Shown one piece after another: positions 5,348 through 7,159 of a DNA stretch of 7,159 bases. The stretch's first letter is position 1, and each line of letters begins with the position of its first letter. Source of the DNA: Chitinispirillaceae bacterium (lineage in GTDB: Bacteria; Fibrobacterota; Chitinivibrionia; Chitinivibrionales; Chitinispirillaceae); assembly GCA_016926315.1 (NCBI GenBank), contig JAFGOU010000020.1:1-7159 (forward strand), written 5' to 3'. Below the pieces are notes generated by a model. The model was not told the DNA's origin, ran no database searches, and worked only from the letters and a program-made list of their open reading frames with translations. Both the position numbers and the translations under genes were made by a program.

Positions 5348-7003
5348 TCACCGTAGTAAAAAAGCCCGTGCACAAGCCTCTGGTCCGCTCCTGATATGCA
5401 ATACATAGAGCCCGAAGGCCGCTTTGTTGCCATCCGGCGATCTCCCATTCCAGAGAATGCTCCCTTGGCACCGATTCCCACTCCACACCCTGATTAAACG
5501 GCCATTGTATGAATATATTGAAATTTTGATATGATCGAATCGATTCTTAACAGAAAAACCGATTTTCACATAACCTGTTCCCGGACAATGACTAATGGTG
5601 ATACCAAAAGCCCCTGTTCTGCCGCTCATCCCAAACCGCACCTTGCCGCTTGCCGGATATCCCACAAAGGAAAACGGGTCACTGGCTCCAGCGCAGGGAA
5701 GGGCCTCCTTCCGACCGGAAAGGTCTGCGGCATGAATATAATACATGAAGGTCGATGTATCGCTCACCGACGGAATAACAGCCCTGAAAGTATCGCCAGA
5801 GATATGGCGCAGGGGAGTTGCTGAAAAGGGTTCCTGACCGTTCGCTTTATAATAGACCTGCAATGAATCGGGGATCAACGGTTGCCCGCTGTAGGCGGTA
5901 ATCATTGCCTGTACCTGATAGCCTGTCCCCGGGTCAACAACCGTATCCGCAAGCGGCAAATGCCTTATGCACAGCATGCCCCGGTCAGGAACACCCATGG
6001 TCCGGCAGTGAAGCGCATCGCCGGCCGACCATGCCTCTCCCTGTGTCGAATCGAAGCTGAACGGAATGACCCGGTACCCCGGCATGGCGTTGCGATACAC
6101 CCACAGCGCGGCGCTGTCGTTGACCGTGCCGGCAACAGGCACCAGAATCTTGCGGTTCACGATGGTGGCATTCAGATAAGCTTCACTACCCGTTCCTGCG
6201 CTGAAGATACGGTAGATCCTATAAGGTTTACCATAGGCAGATGTCAGGGAACCGAAATAGACAGCGACCTTTTCAAGCGACGCATAATCACTGTGGGGCT
6301 GCGGAAGCTTCGCGATCGCGACCTTGTCGGGCGCCAGGAATTTGGCGAAACAGTCGACATGCTCGACCGGTTCCCACGAGAGCGAGAACGGGTGCTTTAT
6401 CACATGATACGAGGTGACGCCGAAATAGCGGCCCATACGGGAATCTATAGTATCGGGCGTCAATTCAAAATTGTCCTTCCAGACAAGATCGGTCGAAACT
6501 GCGCCGCCGTGTCCGTCGGTCATGAAGTTGCCGCCCGTGAAAAAAAGCGGAAACTGATACACCGTAACCCCGAGCTGCTCTCCGGCAATAACAGGAAACT
6601 CGTCGCTGTTCCAGCGACCGTTCGCAGGATACGCGCAGTCGATCGCGTTTATCTTTCCTGATCCGTCCGCGACCCACAGCGGCCCGAAATCGCGCGTGTA
6701 GTATCCCCCCGGGTCCGGAGTCGCGCTGATGATGGTCACGTTCCGCATGTTCACGCCGCTGGCGGTTAACGCGGCGGTGACGACCGGCTCGTTGTTGGTT
6801 ATACAATAGACGATCGCGTCCTTCGCGACCTCCCTTACCAGACTGTCGGGGACTCCGAGCGGCCAGGTGACAAGAACTCCCTCCATGGGTTCGAATTCGG
6901 CGATGCTGCGGACCGGAGCAGGCGGAGGAACGGTGACGGAGTCGATTGTGACCATGAACAAGGACGCGGTAAGCAGGTTTCCGAAAAGCATATGACGCAC
7001 CAT
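5348..7003 (-). CDS. Exported agmatine deiminase/peptidylarginine deiminase family protein (Porphyromonas PAD type) with Ig-like and sorting-type domains
   Basis: The protein is 551 residues. The family fold (PAD_porph) hydrolyses a guanidinium group: peptidyl-arginine to citrulline, or agmatine to N-carbamoylputrescine. Visible signatures are FEPMEGVLVTWP (37-48), TRDFGPLW (103-110, candidate Asp105), TGGNFMTDGHGG (156-167), EHVDCFAKF (214-222, His215 and Asp217), YLNATIVN (276-283, Asn278) and DALHCRT (329-335, nucleophile Cys333). Spacings are close to my recollection of P. gingivalis PPAD (Asp130, His236, Asp238, Asn297, Cys351), so the catalytic set looks complete. Residues ~355-448 form an Ig-like domain, and ~453-551 a FlgD/T9SS-like tail (GLYVLHIRSG). 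This architecture and length favour a secreted PPAD-like enzyme over the roughly 370-residue cytoplasmic agmatine deiminase. The N-terminus has a hydrophobic stretch (5-20) but no clear cleavage site. An ATG at 6991 is an alternative start. The ribosome site is weak. Confidence 0.88.
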   Translation of the reverse strand: MVRHMLFGNLLTASLFMVTIDSVTVPPPAPVRSIAEFEPMEGVLVTWPLGVPDSLVREVAKDAIVYCITNNEPVVTAALTASGVNMRNVTIISATPDPGGYYTRDFGPLWVADGSGKINAIDCAYPANGRWNSDEFPVIAGEQLGVTVYQFPLFFTGGNFMTDGHGGAVSTDLVWKDNFELTPDTIDSRMGRYFGVTSYHVIKHPFSLSWEPVEHVDCFAKFLAPDKVAIAKLPQPHSDYASLEKVAVYFGSLTSAYGKPYRIYRIFSAGTGSEAYLNATIVNRKILVPVAGTVNDSAALWVYRNAMPGYRVIPFSFDSTQGEAWSAGDALHCRTMGVPDRGMLCIRHLPLADTVVDPGTGYQVQAMITAYSGQPLIPDSLQVYYKANGQEPFSATPLRHISGDTFRAVIPSVSDTSTFMYYIHAADLSGRKEALPCAGASDPFSFVGYPASGKVRFGMSGRTGAFGITISHCPGTGYVKIGFSVKNRFDHIKISIYSYNGRLIRVWSGNRCQGSILWNGRSPDGNKAAFGLYVLHIRSGPEACARAFLLR

Positions 7004-7046
7004 TCCGTACCGTCTATGAAAACCGCACCTGAGGATGCATTACCGG

Positions 7047-7159
7047 TTACCGGCGAACGTCGATACTGCTGATCCTGGCTCCCCGGTAATACGCGGATAA
7101 AATCTCCCTGAAGGTCTGTCCCTGCCGCGCCCGGCCGATGGCGCCCATCTGGCACATGC
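7047..7159 (-). CDS. SpoIID/LytB-domain protein, C-terminal fragment
   Basis: Only the last 36 full codons are in the window, read on the minus strand to a TAA at 7047-7049. They begin MCQMGAIGRARQGQTFREIL and continue SAYYRGARISSIDVRR. The pattern (G)MCQ-x-GA-x-G-x-A-x-QG-x-x-x-REIL-x-x-YY-x-G matches the end of the SpoIID domain (stage II sporulation protein D/LytB amidase enhancer). In Bacillus, SpoIID is a peptidoglycan lytic transglycosylase. In non-sporulating bacteria, homologues are thought to act in cell-wall remodelling. The start and any signal peptide lie beyond the window. The stop is 43 bases upstream of the deiminase start on the same strand, so the two genes could share a transcript. 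Identification rests on a short motif but is quite specific. Confidence 0.75.
   Translation of the reverse strand, partial: MCQMGAIGRARQGQTFREILSAYYRGARISSIDVRR

Noticed and set aside
5882..6661. Long plus-strand open frame (259 codons) opposite the deiminase
   Set aside because: It is fully antisense to conserved catalytic segments of the deiminase and has no recognisable domain.
6835..7155. Minus-strand open frame overlapping the SpoIID end and the deiminase start
   Set aside because: It is in a different frame from both recognisable proteins and starts at a GTG inside the SpoIID motif. No domain is seen.
1..7159. CRISPR arrays, tRNA or rRNA genes, phage or transposase genes
   Set aside because: I saw no regular repeat-spacer pattern, no cloverleaf-like sequence and no recombinase or transposase motif in the window.

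Overview
The window looks like part of the chromosome of an environmental Gram-negative bacterium from the Fibrobacterota/Bacteroidota side of the tree. This is inferred from three things. Four proteins end in a C-terminal beta-sandwich tail of the type IX secretion (T9SS) or FlgD-like kind. A Porphyromonas-type peptidylarginine deiminase family member is present. A SpoIID/LytB-type protein is also present. No rRNA or other marker gene is available, so the phylum is a guess.

Layout, left to right. (1) Positions 2-847, plus strand: the 3' part of an M6-like secreted zinc metalloprotease, entering the window at its HEMGH zinc motif and ending in a sorting-type tail, with a probable intrinsic terminator just after it. 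(2) Positions 834-1526, minus strand: a class I SAM-dependent methyltransferase, convergent with and slightly overlapping the protease. (3) Positions 1640-3166 and 3563-5158, both minus strand: two tandem paralogous M64-family (IgA-peptidase-like) secreted metalloproteases. Each has a signal peptide, an HExxH...ADEY zinc site, an Ig-like domain and a C-terminal sorting-type domain, and each is followed by a strong intrinsic terminator. A roughly 120-bp palindromic, MITE-like repeat lies between them. (4) Positions 5348-7003, minus strand: an exported agmatine deiminase/peptidylarginine deiminase family protein with all expected catalytic residues, an Ig-like domain and a sorting-type tail. (5) Positions 7047-7159, minus strand: the last 36 codons of a SpoIID/LytB-domain protein, 43 bp upstream of the deiminase.

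The theme is an island of exoenzymes: three metalloproteases and one protein-arginine (or agmatine) deiminase, probably sharing one export and anchoring route. All minus-strand genes are co-directional and could be read in the order SpoIID, deiminase, M64-B, M64-A, methyltransferase. The terminators after M64-B and M64-A probably split this into separate transcripts. The most interesting idea is a functional pairing of secreted proteases with a secreted arginine deiminase, like the gingipain/PPAD pairing of Porphyromonas gingivalis but with metalloproteases. This is inference from co-location and domain content, not something the sequence proves.
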